From IMG/VR virus record IMGVR_UViG_3300025174_000095, positions 1 to 27,108 of that record: DNA of 27,108 nt; one strand, given 5' to 3'. Source of the DNA: a virus. Below are positions 5,847-12,822 of the stretch, piece after piece. A program made the translations under genes and the position numbers. The number at the start of each line of letters is the position of its first letter. Position 1 is the first letter of the stretch. The notes beneath the pieces are model-generated. The model did no database searches and was not told the origin of the DNA. It saw nothing but the letters and a program-made list of their open reading frames with translations.

Positions 5847-6882
5847 GGAAAGTTTGACACGCAGCAGTTTCCGGGTTGTCTTGCTGGGATACACCAGCAC
5901 CAATCCCATTCACACGAACTACTGGCCGTGGGGGATGTTCGCCAAGGTCCTGAAAGATCTGGGGTACACGGTCGAATGGAAGGAATTGGAGGACTGCCGC
6001 AGGGGTCAGGGACATCCTCGCATTTTCATCTGCTGGAACAAACCCAACGCCCAGGACATTATCGAGGCGGGCGTCTATCAGCCGGGGGATGTCATTTTGC
6101 AGAAGGTAACTTCCCTCGGGCGGGGGGACGATGGGGTAAGTTGGGGGGACGACCCGCTCGGGTTCTTCAAAACTTGGACGTGGCCGACGTATCAGATGGT
6201 CGAGCGGCTTCTCGACGGGGGGAAGAACATTTACGCTTTTGGATGTCGGACGAACGTAGACCTGTTTCCTGAAAAGAAGAGAATTTGCAAGAAGCTGGGA
6301 AAGCGGCTGTTCTGGATCCCCTGGGGGTCGAGCCTGTTTACCTGGAACGAGATTGTCAACGCCGCCCCAAAGATGGGCGGGCTGGCTTACGACGTTTGCT
6401 TTGTGGGATCGGTGTGGGGGCAGGAGGGGCGGGGGAACATCGAGTCTTTCATTGATTACGTCAGGCCGCTTCTGCGCGGGTCTTTGTACTTGTTGGCGGG
6501 GCGGGGGACCGCCCGGGGGGTCGTTTCCAATCAGGAACACAAGCAGATGCTCCAGATGTCAACGCTGTGCCCGATTATCAATGCTCCAAGCTGGAGAGCC
6601 GAGCGGGGGGTCCAGGACCGTTTCTGGTCGGTATTTACCGCCGGGCGGTTCGGGGTCGTAGACTCGGAGGGGGTTTACGAATTTTTCGATGAGAAGGATG
6701 TCGTATGTGAAACCGACCCGGGGGAGTACATCGAGAAGTCCAGGTTCTTTCTGGAAAACCCGGCGGCGCAGGTCCCATACATCGAAAAGATACAGAAGCG
6801 AATCAAGGAAGAATACAACTACTATCATACGTGGGCGAACATTATCGACACGATTATAAGGAGAGAAGGCAGTGGACGGTAG
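5824..6882 (+). CDS. CgeB-like glycosyltransferase (352 aa)
   Basis: The protein has the look of a GT-B enzyme of the CgeB / Glyco_trans_1 group. An N-terminal Rossmann strand is followed by TNYWPWGMFAKVLKDLGYTV. The middle has RLFWIPWGSS and YDVCFVGSVWG. The C-terminal half has APSWRAERGVQDRFW, GRFGVVDSEGVYEFFD (about residues 274-288), a DPGEYIEK loop and a helical tail ending in YNYYHTWANIIDTII. CgeB-type proteins transfer sugars and in Bacillus are linked to spore crust glycosylation. It overlaps the GT2 gene by 23 bp; the Shine-Dalgarno is weak (GGTAAGAG). Assignment is by motif layout, not by a search. Confidence 0.72.
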   Translation: MSLAKRVEESLTRSSFRVVLLGYTSTNPIHTNYWPWGMFAKVLKDLGYTVEWKELEDCRRGQGHPRIFICWNKPNAQDIIEAGVYQPGDVILQKVTSLGRGDDGVSWGDDPLGFFKTWTWPTYQMVERLLDGGKNIYAFGCRTNVDLFPEKKRICKKLGKRLFWIPWGSSLFTWNEIVNAAPKMGGLAYDVCFVGSVWGQEGRGNIESFIDYVRPLLRGSLYLLAGRGTARGVVSNQEHKQMLQMSTLCPIINAPSWRAERGVQDRFWSVFTAGRFGVVDSEGVYEFFDEKDVVCETDPGEYIEKSRFFLENPAAQVPYIEKIQKRIKEEYNYYHTWANIIDTIIRREGSGR

Positions 6883-7519
6883 GCCAGAAGAGATGTTTCA
6901 TTTGGGGGAGGGATACAAGATGGGGATAGAGATTGCCCAGACAATCAGAGACGGCGGGATATTGGGAAGAATTGCTGGACTTAGACATGACATGGGGGTT
7001 CTGTCCGAGGCCGTCTTCCGGGCGGGGGATGGAGACCATGTTGAGATTGGAACATTGTATGGGGCGTCGGCCATCCAGGTCGCCTTGGTCAAGAAGCACT
7101 TCAACCTAGGCGGGGATGTTTACTGCATCGATCCCTTCGACGGATACTATGGGCCCGGACGGATGGACGGAAGCGGGGTCCCAGTTGTTGCTGAAACCTT
7201 TCTGAAGAACTGTACTACCTTCGGTGTTTTGGATAGGGTTGTGCCAGTGGCGAAGAAGTCAATCCCATGGCCGCTGGGGGACAAGAAGTTCGTTTCTGCC
7301 TACGTTGATGGAGATCATGATGGAAAGGCTCCATGGAAGGATATTGAGATTTGCAGGTATGCCGGGGCGAGATATATTGTTGTTGACAACTATGACACCT
7401 TGCACTCAGCGGTAAGAGATGCTTGTATGACAGCGGCGTGGGGGGAATATCAGATTGCAGATGCAGTTCACATAAGTGGCATTACCTGTGTATTGGAGAC
7501 GTTGAATGAACATAAGTGA
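6872..7519 (+). CDS. SAM-dependent methyltransferase, Methyltransf_24-like (215 aa)
   Basis: This is a class I methyltransferase fold. Motif I is HVEIGTLYGASAIQVA (G60 in the SAM loop), motif II is VYCIDPFDGYYG, and then come FVSAYVDGDHDGKAPWKDIE and YIVVDNYDTLHSAV. The VDGDH...D pattern is typical of the Methyltransf_24 group, which often sits in sugar-modification clusters and O-methylates sugars or small acceptors. GTG (6872) is chosen as the start because AAGGAG (6858-6863) lies 8 nt upstream; the next ATG (6893) has no such site. It overlaps its neighbours by 11 and 14 bp. Confidence 0.82.
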   Translation: MDGRPEEMFHLGEGYKMGIEIAQTIRDGGILGRIAGLRHDMGVLSEAVFRAGDGDHVEIGTLYGASAIQVALVKKHFNLGGDVYCIDPFDGYYGPGRMDGSGVPVVAETFLKNCTTFGVLDRVVPVAKKSIPWPLGDKKFVSAYVDGDHDGKAPWKDIEICRYAGARYIVVDNYDTLHSAVRDACMTAAWGEYQIADAVHISGITCVLETLNEHK

Positions 7520-8111
7520 TTTCTTCCATGTAGACGACCCCCACACCAGAAAGTGGGAGGGACACAACCTCCCGGCGGGGTGGTGGAGCAGGCACTATGA
7601 ATACCCATGGGCAATCCAGTGGGCGAGGCCGCACATGACGGTTATGGATGCGGGGACGGGGCAGGTCTTCAGCCCCTTCCGCTACGTCTTGGCAGACAAA
7701 TGCCGGGAGGGCATTGCGGTAGATACGAAGGAGCCCGAGGACGTAAAGAACTGGCCCCAGAACCTCAGCTTTACCGACGCCGATCTGGCCGGCCCGGGGT
7801 CGGACATCTTTGATTATTTTGATGCCATCTTCTGCATCAATGTCCTACCGGAGGTTGACAGAATTGGAATGGTTCTGAAAAATTTCGCCCAGTGGCTCAA
7901 GACGGGAGGCATTGCCGTTCTGACCTTCGATGTACAATATGAGATGGATAAACCCCTCGGGGCGCCGGGGGTTGACATCCTCGACTTTCACCGGGCAGCT
8001 ATGGATGCCAAACTGAAACATCAGGAAGAAAACTACTGGGGCAGTAAGGAAAATGCCTTGCACCATCCGGTCTTCAATCTCTGTATCTACCATGCGGTGT
8101 TGAAGAAATGA
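7506..8111 (+). CDS. SAM-dependent methyltransferase, class I (201 aa)
   Basis: Motif I is TVMDAGTGQVFSPFRYVL (D48, G50, G52), an acidic loop (IAVDTKEP) follows, then the motif IV region FDYFDAIFCINVLPEV and post-motif strand LKTGGIAVLTFDVQYE. This is the layout of Methyltransf_11/25-type small-molecule or glycan methyltransferases. GGAG (7495-7498) lies 7 nt before the ATG. Its stop codon is part of palindrome site 4. Target unknown; the setting suggests a sugar. Confidence 0.8.
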   Translation: MNISDFFHVDDPHTRKWEGHNLPAGWWSRHYEYPWAIQWARPHMTVMDAGTGQVFSPFRYVLADKCREGIAVDTKEPEDVKNWPQNLSFTDADLAGPGSDIFDYFDAIFCINVLPEVDRIGMVLKNFAQWLKTGGIAVLTFDVQYEMDKPLGAPGVDILDFHRAAMDAKLKHQEENYWGSKENALHHPVFNLCIYHAVLKK

Positions 8112-8117
8112 TTTCTT
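8103..8117. repeat. Dispersed palindrome, site 4 (AAGAAATGATTTCTT)
   Basis: This symmetric copy is extended to GAAGAAAT-G-ATTTCTTC (8102-8118), a perfect palindrome around one base. It covers the methyltransferase stop codon and ends one base before the GGAGG of the next gene, so a bound protein or RNA stem there could affect initiation. Confidence 0.85.
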
Positions 8118-8130
8118 CGGAGGCAGTGCT

Positions 8131-8571
8131 ATGAGTGTAATTGTGTGGGACGGAAAAACTTTGGCGGCGGACAAACAGTCAACCATTGGTGGAACCGTCT
8201 TTACGGTCACAAAGATAAAGAAAATCAGAGGGCATCTTGTTGGAGTTGTTGGGAATACTGACCAGGTTCAAGAACTGTTCCGATGGTTCGATGGGGAAGA
8301 GAAGGAAGACAAGTGGCCGAAATTTCAAGAAGATCCGAATACCATGTCCCACCTTTTAGTTATCGAGCCGCCCGGGAGGATTTGGAAATACGAGACACGG
8401 CCCATCCCTTTTGAAGTTGAGCAAGATTTTTATGCTATGGGAAGTGGGCAGGATGTTGCCATCGGCGCCCTGACGGCGGGGGCCGACGCCAAAAGAGCAG
8501 TAGAGATTGCATCTCAATGGGAGGCTGAATGTGGGCAGGGGGTAGATGTGTTGGAGTTGGGCGATGGATAA
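8131..8571 (+). CDS. Proteasome/HslV-like Ntn-hydrolase (146 aa)
   Basis: The first 60 residues follow the proteasome beta/HslV pattern: MSVIVWDGKTLAADKQST, then VTKIKKIRGHLVGVVGN. Compared with HslV, D14 takes the place of the conserved Asp17 and K28 that of the catalytic Lys33. The residue exposed after Met removal is Ser2, not the Thr normal in HslV. Such HslV-like proteins occur in several phages with unknown substrate, and may be peptidases or acylases acting in virion maturation or host takeover. GGAGG (8119-8123) lies 7 nt before the ATG. It is short for the family (about 175-200), so the C-terminal helices may be reduced. Confidence 0.7.
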   Translation: MSVIVWDGKTLAADKQSTIGGTVFTVTKIKKIRGHLVGVVGNTDQVQELFRWFDGEEKEDKWPKFQEDPNTMSHLLVIEPPGRIWKYETRPIPFEVEQDFYAMGSGQDVAIGALTAGADAKRAVEIASQWEAECGQGVDVLELGDG

Positions 8572-10228
8572 ACTCTACATCGGCATGGTTACGTTTGGAA
8601 ATCTGCCTTACACGAGGATGGCGATACAGTCGTTGATGGAGACAGCGTCTCCCCCCGCCGAGTTTGTGGTTGTGGTTGGGAAGCCGGGGGATGAAGAAAC
8701 GGTTTCTTATTTAGACGGCATCCCAGAAGAAAACGAGGAGGGGGATTCAATTATTATTTTGAAGAGACATCCAACCAACCTCGGCTTCCCCTGGGGCATA
8801 AACGATATTATGCAGTATGTGTTCAAGATGGCGGGGGCAGATAAACTCCTGATCGTGGGGAATGATTGCATTGCCTATCCTGACGCAGTTGACGAGTTGC
8901 TCTATGTGGCGGCGGCTTACCCGGACTTCGATTATTTTTCTGGAACAGAAACGAAGTCTGTATGGTTCAAAGACAAGTATCCCCACAGATCGAGCATGAT
9001 AAATCCCGATGGAGTTCTGAATGTTGGGGGGGTTGGGTGGGAACCATATTACTTCAAGGAACATCTGGCACATTGGGAAGATGTGAAGAGAAATTCTTCG
9101 CTGTGGGGGAAGGTCAAAGAGATTACTTACATCAATGGCTTCCACAACTTTGCCCTGATAAGAAAGTCTTACTTCGACAAGGTTGGGTACGTTGACCCCG
9201 CCTTCTTCCCGGCCTACTATGAGGACGTTGACTACGTGCGGCGGGGGAGGCTGGCGGGGTGCAAGTTCGCCGAGGTCCCTATGGCTCAGTATTTTCACTT
9301 CGAGAGTACAACCATCAAAACCGAGACCGGGGACATGCACCGCCGTTATTTCCCTCTAAACCGCCGATATTACGAGGAGAAGTGGGAGGGCGGGCCGGGG
9401 GAGGAATTGAACGTGCGCCCCTTTGCTGGCCGGACGACCCGGCACGGAAGGGTGTTGGCCTCGGCGGAACATTTCGACTTGAAAGAAAGAAACGACATCT
9501 TCGAGCGGGGGATGGTTGACTACATGAAATGGACGCCGGCGGGGTTCAAGGACTTGCACAAAGGACAGCGATGTGTCATTGCCTGCAACGGGCCAAGCCT
9601 GAACGACGTAGACATGGATCTCCTGCGGGGGGAGATTGTCTTCGGATTGAACCGTGGATACATGAAGAACAAGCTGCCAATGACGTATCAGGTTGCTGTC
9701 AATCTGAATGTGTTGCATCAATGGGGAGAAAAAATTGTTGACTATCATTTTTTGGGGGACGGGGCATGGGATGTGATTCCGACTTTCATTCCCCATGGCC
9801 TTGATGAGTTCTGGCACCCCCACGTCTACGGATTGCTTTTTGGGCCGCCGGAGGAGAGGTTTTTCAGCACAGACATCGATCGGCCAATTTACCAAGGTCA
9901 CACGGTTTCCTTCGTCGCCCTCCAGATTGCCTACTACATGGGATTTTCAGATGTTATAATGGTGGGGATGGACCATCACTACCCCCGGGCGGAGGGTCAT
10001 CCTACGAACACTCCGATTGAGAGCAAAGGACCCGATACCGACCACTTCCATAGCGAATACTTTCCGGTGGGGTCCACGTGGGAGACGCCGAACCTGGGGA
10101 GGTCCGAAGAAGCCTACCGCATGGCCCTGGAAGCATACACGGCGGCGGGGAGGCAAGTCGTCAACGCCAGCACATTCAGCAGGTGCGACGTTTTTCCTCG
10201 GGTAAGTTTAGAGGAGGCATTGAGATGA
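8564..10228 (+). CDS. Two-domain glycosyltransferase: GT2 fused to DUF115/GT42-like domain (554 aa)
   Basis: Residues 1 to about 270 form a GT2 rhamnosyltransferase-like GT-A domain: YIGMVTFGNLPYTRMAI, TNLGFPWGINDIM, KLLIVGNDC, NFALIRKSYFDKVGYVD and PAYYEDVDYVRRGRLAG (E220-D223). Residues from about 330 form a second domain with CVIACNGPSLNDVDMDLL, IVFGLNRGY, then QGHTVSFVALQIAYYMGFSD and VIMVGMDHHY, then HFHSEYF. That order matches DUF115/MptE-like and Maf proteins and the GT42 sialyltransferase CstII (GNGPSL at the N-terminus, a late GxD). ATG 8564, not 8546, is chosen: GGAG (8553-8556) lies 7 nt upstream. It is the last clear gene of the glycan operon. Palindrome sites 5 and 6 lie inside it. 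Confidence 0.8.
   Translation: MDKLYIGMVTFGNLPYTRMAIQSLMETASPPAEFVVVVGKPGDEETVSYLDGIPEENEEGDSIIILKRHPTNLGFPWGINDIMQYVFKMAGADKLLIVGNDCIAYPDAVDELLYVAAAYPDFDYFSGTETKSVWFKDKYPHRSSMINPDGVLNVGGVGWEPYYFKEHLAHWEDVKRNSSLWGKVKEITYINGFHNFALIRKSYFDKVGYVDPAFFPAYYEDVDYVRRGRLAGCKFAEVPMAQYFHFESTTIKTETGDMHRRYFPLNRRYYEEKWEGGPGEELNVRPFAGRTTRHGRVLASAEHFDLKERNDIFERGMVDYMKWTPAGFKDLHKGQRCVIACNGPSLNDVDMDLLRGEIVFGLNRGYMKNKLPMTYQVAVNLNVLHQWGEKIVDYHFLGDGAWDVIPTFIPHGLDEFWHPHVYGLLFGPPEERFFSTDIDRPIYQGHTVSFVALQIAYYMGFSDVIMVGMDHHYPRAEGHPTNTPIESKGPDTDHFHSEYFPVGSTWETPNLGRSEEAYRMALEAYTAAGRQVVNASTFSRCDVFPRVSLEEALR
8694..8708. repeat. Dispersed palindrome, site 5 (AAGAAACGGTTTCTT)
   Basis: Symmetric copy, two perfect 6-bp arms around CGG, inside the two-domain glycosyltransferase gene and read there as E-E-T-V-S. 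Confidence 0.75.
9160..9174 (-). repeat. Dispersed palindrome, site 6 (AAGAAAGTCTTACTT)
   Basis: Asymmetric copy in reverse orientation, inside the same gene as site 5 but in a different codon phase (read as R-K-S-Y). Conservation is therefore at the DNA level. Confidence 0.75.
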
Positions 10229-10548
10229 AGGCCGCTAAATTTTGGGTTTCGACAGACTTGATTCGGGAATTATTGGGGATGCCAAAAGGGGCGGAACTTT
10301 TGGACATAAAAATAAACAGAGACACAACTCATTTTCCAGTCGAGATTACGTTTACTCATCCTCAACTAAAGGACCAGCCGGAGGGGTATGGCATACCTCT
10401 CCTCTCTGTTGTAGTTAGAACAACGACAGATGTAAGCAAACCCGCGGTGCATCAAGAGTGGGAATTGGATCAGATTCCAGAATTTGAGGCCGGGGAGGAT
10501 AGTCATGGCAATGAAGAAAAGGAGCATCTAAATGGAACAGGAAATTAG
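10225..10548 (+). CDS. Hypothetical protein (107 aa)
   Basis: This is an unrecognised 107-residue protein: MKAAKFWVSTDLIRELLGM at the start, several strands (ELLDIKIN, FPVEITFTH, LLSVVVRTTT) and an acidic tail (EAGEDSHGNEEKEHLN). ATG 10225 is chosen because GAGGAGG (10211-10217) lies 7 nt upstream and the codon overlaps the previous stop. The tail resembles that of the next protein because both are encoded across a similar DNA stretch. Confidence 0.7.
   Translation: MKAAKFWVSTDLIRELLGMPKGAELLDIKINRDTTHFPVEITFTHPQLKDQPEGYGIPLLSVVVRTTTDVSKPAVHQEWELDQIPEFEAGEDSHGNEEKEHLNGTGN
10505..10531 (+). other. Eight-codon ORF resembling the start of the 68-aa gene
   Basis: ATG at 10505 opens MAMKKRSI and stops at once, touching the next gene's start. 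The 24 bases from 10502 match those from 10800 (the MAMKKRKW start) at 19 positions. It looks like a decayed duplicate of that gene's 5' end, or a chance result of similar acidic tails in the overlapping frames. Confidence 0.3.
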
Positions 10549-10861
10549 TTCGGGATGGTTTGTGGACCCGCCCATTATTGAGGTTATCCATAAGAGGTAT
10601 CCCCCGACCAACCCCCACAAAGAAACTGTGGGGGTGAAAATAAAAGTGGACGGAAACTTTTGCGGAAAGTGGGAGCCGGTTGAGTTGGGAGAAAACCCGC
10701 TGGATGTCTTTTTTCGGGTAGTGGAGAAGCTCAAGTCTGCCGTGGAAACCCCATCCGAATTTGGTCTTTATGATGCGCCCCATAGAGAGGAAGATAATAG
10801 CCATGGCGATGAAAAAGAGGAAGTGGATACAGGGGGCGGTAAAACGCCCGGGGCGGCTTGA
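10532..10861 (+). CDS. Hypothetical protein (109 aa)
   Basis: This protein is unrecognised. The N-terminal part (GWFVDPPIIEVIHKRYPPTN, then VGVKIKVDGNFCGKWEPVEL) looks like a small beta domain, followed by a helix (NPLDVFFRVVEKLKSAVE) and an acidic, Gly-rich tail. AAGGAG (10518-10523) lies 8 nt before the ATG. The last 59 bp are shared, in another frame, with the 68-aa gene at 10803. Confidence 0.65.
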   Translation: MEQEISSGWFVDPPIIEVIHKRYPPTNPHKETVGVKIKVDGNFCGKWEPVELGENPLDVFFRVVEKLKSAVETPSEFGLYDAPHREEDNSHGDEKEEVDTGGGKTPGAA

Positions 10862-11009
10862 GGAACTTGCCAAGAAGGAGGGGGTATTGAAGGGTGGGAA
10901 AATCCCCTGCGGCTGGCTGGCACAGAAAGCCAAGAGCGACGATAAGAGCCTGGCGTCTGCCGCCCGGCTTGCGATGAGAATGAAGGGGTGCGGGGGGCAG
11001 GAATTGTGA
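10803..11009 (+). CDS. Small basic phage protein (68 aa)
   Basis: The pattern MAMKKRKWIQGAVKRPGRLE, then LAKKEGV and a later segment SLASAARLAMRMKG resembles a common type of short, Lys/Arg-rich phage protein (K-W-I-Q-x-A-x-K-x-P-G followed by a helix ending in A-R-L-A). Its role is unknown; recognition is from memory. Its ATG lies inside the upstream gene with GAGGAAG about 8 nt before it, and its stop overlaps the GTG start of the next gene. The same frame runs open further upstream (to 10761), but the start there lacks a ribosome site. Confidence 0.65.
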   Translation: MAMKKRKWIQGAVKRPGRLEELAKKEGVLKGGKIPCGWLAQKAKSDDKSLASAARLAMRMKGCGGQEL

Positions 11010-11230
11010 TTTTTGCCAGAGGCATCGGATCTCACGGAGGGAGCGAAGCGGGAGATGACCCGCTTGATATGGGGTTTTGGTTTGGTGGCTTGTTCATTAC
11101 GCTTCAATGTACAGATACTTATGAGGACGATTTGAGAACACTGGAGCGGGCAGTAGAAATCTTGAACGACCCCAATAAGACAAAAAAGCCCGAGGTCGTT
11201 TTGGGTGGGAAGATGCATCGAATAAAGTAA
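11006..11230 (+). CDS. Hypothetical protein (74 aa)
   Basis: This is an unrecognised protein: an N-terminal Gly-rich part (ARGIGSHGGSEAGDDPLDMG), a hydrophobic stretch (FWFGGLFITLQC) and a helix (DDLRTLERAVEILND). It starts with GTG overlapping the previous stop (GTGA), with AGGA just upstream; an in-frame GTG at 10988 is a longer alternative. Its stop codon lies in palindrome site 7. It is the last gene before the terminase. Confidence 0.6.
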   Translation: MIFARGIGSHGGSEAGDDPLDMGFWFGGLFITLQCTDTYEDDLRTLERAVEILNDPNKTKKPEVVLGGKMHRIK

Positions 11231-11239
11231 TCCTTTCTT
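11225..11239 (+). repeat. Dispersed palindrome, site 7 (AAGTAATCCTTTCTT)
   Basis: This copy covers the stop codon of the 74-aa gene and lies 23 bp before the terminase start. With one more matching pair it reads AAAGTAATCCTTTCTTT (11224-11240). It sits at the boundary between the accessory region and the head module. Confidence 0.85.
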
Positions 11240-11262
11240 TGGGTGGGCGGGGAGAATAGATT

Positions 11263-12819
11263 TTGAGGCCCTTTGTTGATTGGATCGACAACGCGGGTTT
11301 CTGGGTTTCCGAGACCTGGGATATAGAAAAGAAAGAGTGGGTGGGGGCGGGGTGGTTGAAACTCTTTCCTGAACAGCGGGCCATCTTCGAGTATTGTCTG
11401 ACCCCCGACGCCGAGGGGAAGTTTCCCTATACGACTCTGCTCTTCAGCACCACGAAAAAATCTGGGAAATCTACCCTGGCTGCGGCGGTTGCTCAGTGGT
11501 GTGCAGAGGAACTCCCGCCGGCCTCCGAGATTTTCGTTTGTGCTAACACCCAGGAGCAGGGAGAGGGGCGGGTCGGCAAGGACTTGAAATATCACATTGA
11601 CCACTCGGGGCGGGTCTATTTGAACAAGGAGGGGGAGGAAGAAGATGCCAAGGTAACACAGTGGGGGATCAAATATCCGAACGGGACGCTCATCGGCATC
11701 CTCGCCCAGAACTATCGCTCCGCCGCCGGGTCCAGACATGCTCTCGTTGTGTGGGATGAGTTGTGGGGGCGGGAGACAGAGGCCGACCGCAAGATGTGGG
11801 ATGAACTGACCCCCATCCCGACCGTGCCGGTCAGTCTCCAATTCATCGCTACCTACGCCGGATATGAGAACGATTCCAAATTGCTGTGGGATTTGTACTT
11901 GCAGGGCGTAGGAAAGGACGAACACAAAGATGGGCAGGGGGAGCCCATCCCCGAACTGGAGGGGCTGCCCTGTTGGAAGAATGGGAAGCTGTTTACTTTT
12001 TGGGACCATGAGAACCGGATGCCCTGGCAAACCCAGGAGTATCTGGATGACGAACTGGCCCGCAACCGCCCATCGGCTTACCTGCGCTTCCATGAGAATC
12101 AGTGGGTAACGTCTCACGAAATCTTCATCCCAATTGAGTGGTGGGACTTGGCGGCGAAGGCGTATGAGAAAGATGCAATTCTTTGGAACGATCATCCTTA
12201 TCGCCAGTATCCGGTGTTCATTGGCATTGATGCCGCAGTAAAGAAGGACAGCACGGCAGTCGTTGGGGTTTGCTACGATGCCGCCGAGGGAGTCGTCGTC
12301 GAGATATTCCGCAAGATTTGGCAGCCGACTACGGGGGAGATTTTTAGCCTCCAGGATACCGTTGGAGAATTTGTGAAATCCGTGTATAATGACTTCAACG
12401 TGCAGAAGGTCGTGTACGATCCGACCCACATGCACGAAACGATGTCCAGCTTGGTCAAAGAGGGGATACCGATGGAGCAGTATGTCCAATCCCCCGGCAA
12501 CATGATTGCTGCAAGCCAGGCGTTTTATGATTTGCTCCAGAAGGGAGCCTACAAGACCTTCCCTGGGGAAGATGCCCGCCGCCACATTCAGATGGCGGTT
12601 GCACAGGAGACGGGGAGGGGATTTCGTATTGTCAAGGACAAACAGAAACGGAAGCATCCAATCGACTACGCGATTGCCGCAGCGATGGCCTGCAAAGCCT
12701 CTCTTGATTCCGGCGGGGTTGATGTTGTGAAGCCCATTCGCATACCGTCGAATTTCTCTGACTCTTCTGCATGGCGGGAGGACGACCAATCCTGGTTGCC
12801 CTTCCCGCTCCAGGACTAG
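11263..12819 (+). CDS. terL: Terminase large subunit (518 aa)
   Basis: This is the packaging motor ATPase and nuclease. The ATPase domain has a Walker A of the phage type (STTKKSGKST, S62-T71, Lys69) and Walker B VVWDE (D165, E166), followed by a coupling segment (SLQFIATYAGYEND). The RNase H-like nuclease domain has FIGIDAAVKKDS (D323), VVYDP (D386) and HPIDYAIAAAMA (D468), three likely metal ligands. The start is TTG with GGGGAG about 8 nt upstream; the first in-frame Met is near residue 178, inside the ATPase domain, so TTG is needed. No small terminase subunit was recognised. Confidence 0.93.
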   Translation: MRPFVDWIDNAGFWVSETWDIEKKEWVGAGWLKLFPEQRAIFEYCLTPDAEGKFPYTTLLFSTTKKSGKSTLAAAVAQWCAEELPPASEIFVCANTQEQGEGRVGKDLKYHIDHSGRVYLNKEGEEEDAKVTQWGIKYPNGTLIGILAQNYRSAAGSRHALVVWDELWGRETEADRKMWDELTPIPTVPVSLQFIATYAGYENDSKLLWDLYLQGVGKDEHKDGQGEPIPELEGLPCWKNGKLFTFWDHENRMPWQTQEYLDDELARNRPSAYLRFHENQWVTSHEIFIPIEWWDLAAKAYEKDAILWNDHPYRQYPVFIGIDAAVKKDSTAVVGVCYDAAEGVVVEIFRKIWQPTTGEIFSLQDTVGEFVKSVYNDFNVQKVVYDPTHMHETMSSLVKEGIPMEQYVQSPGNMIAASQAFYDLLQKGAYKTFPGEDARRHIQMAVAQETGRGFRIVKDKQKRKHPIDYAIAAAMACKASLDSGGVDVVKPIRIPSNFSDSSAWREDDQSWLPFPLQD

Positions 12820-12822
12820 AAC

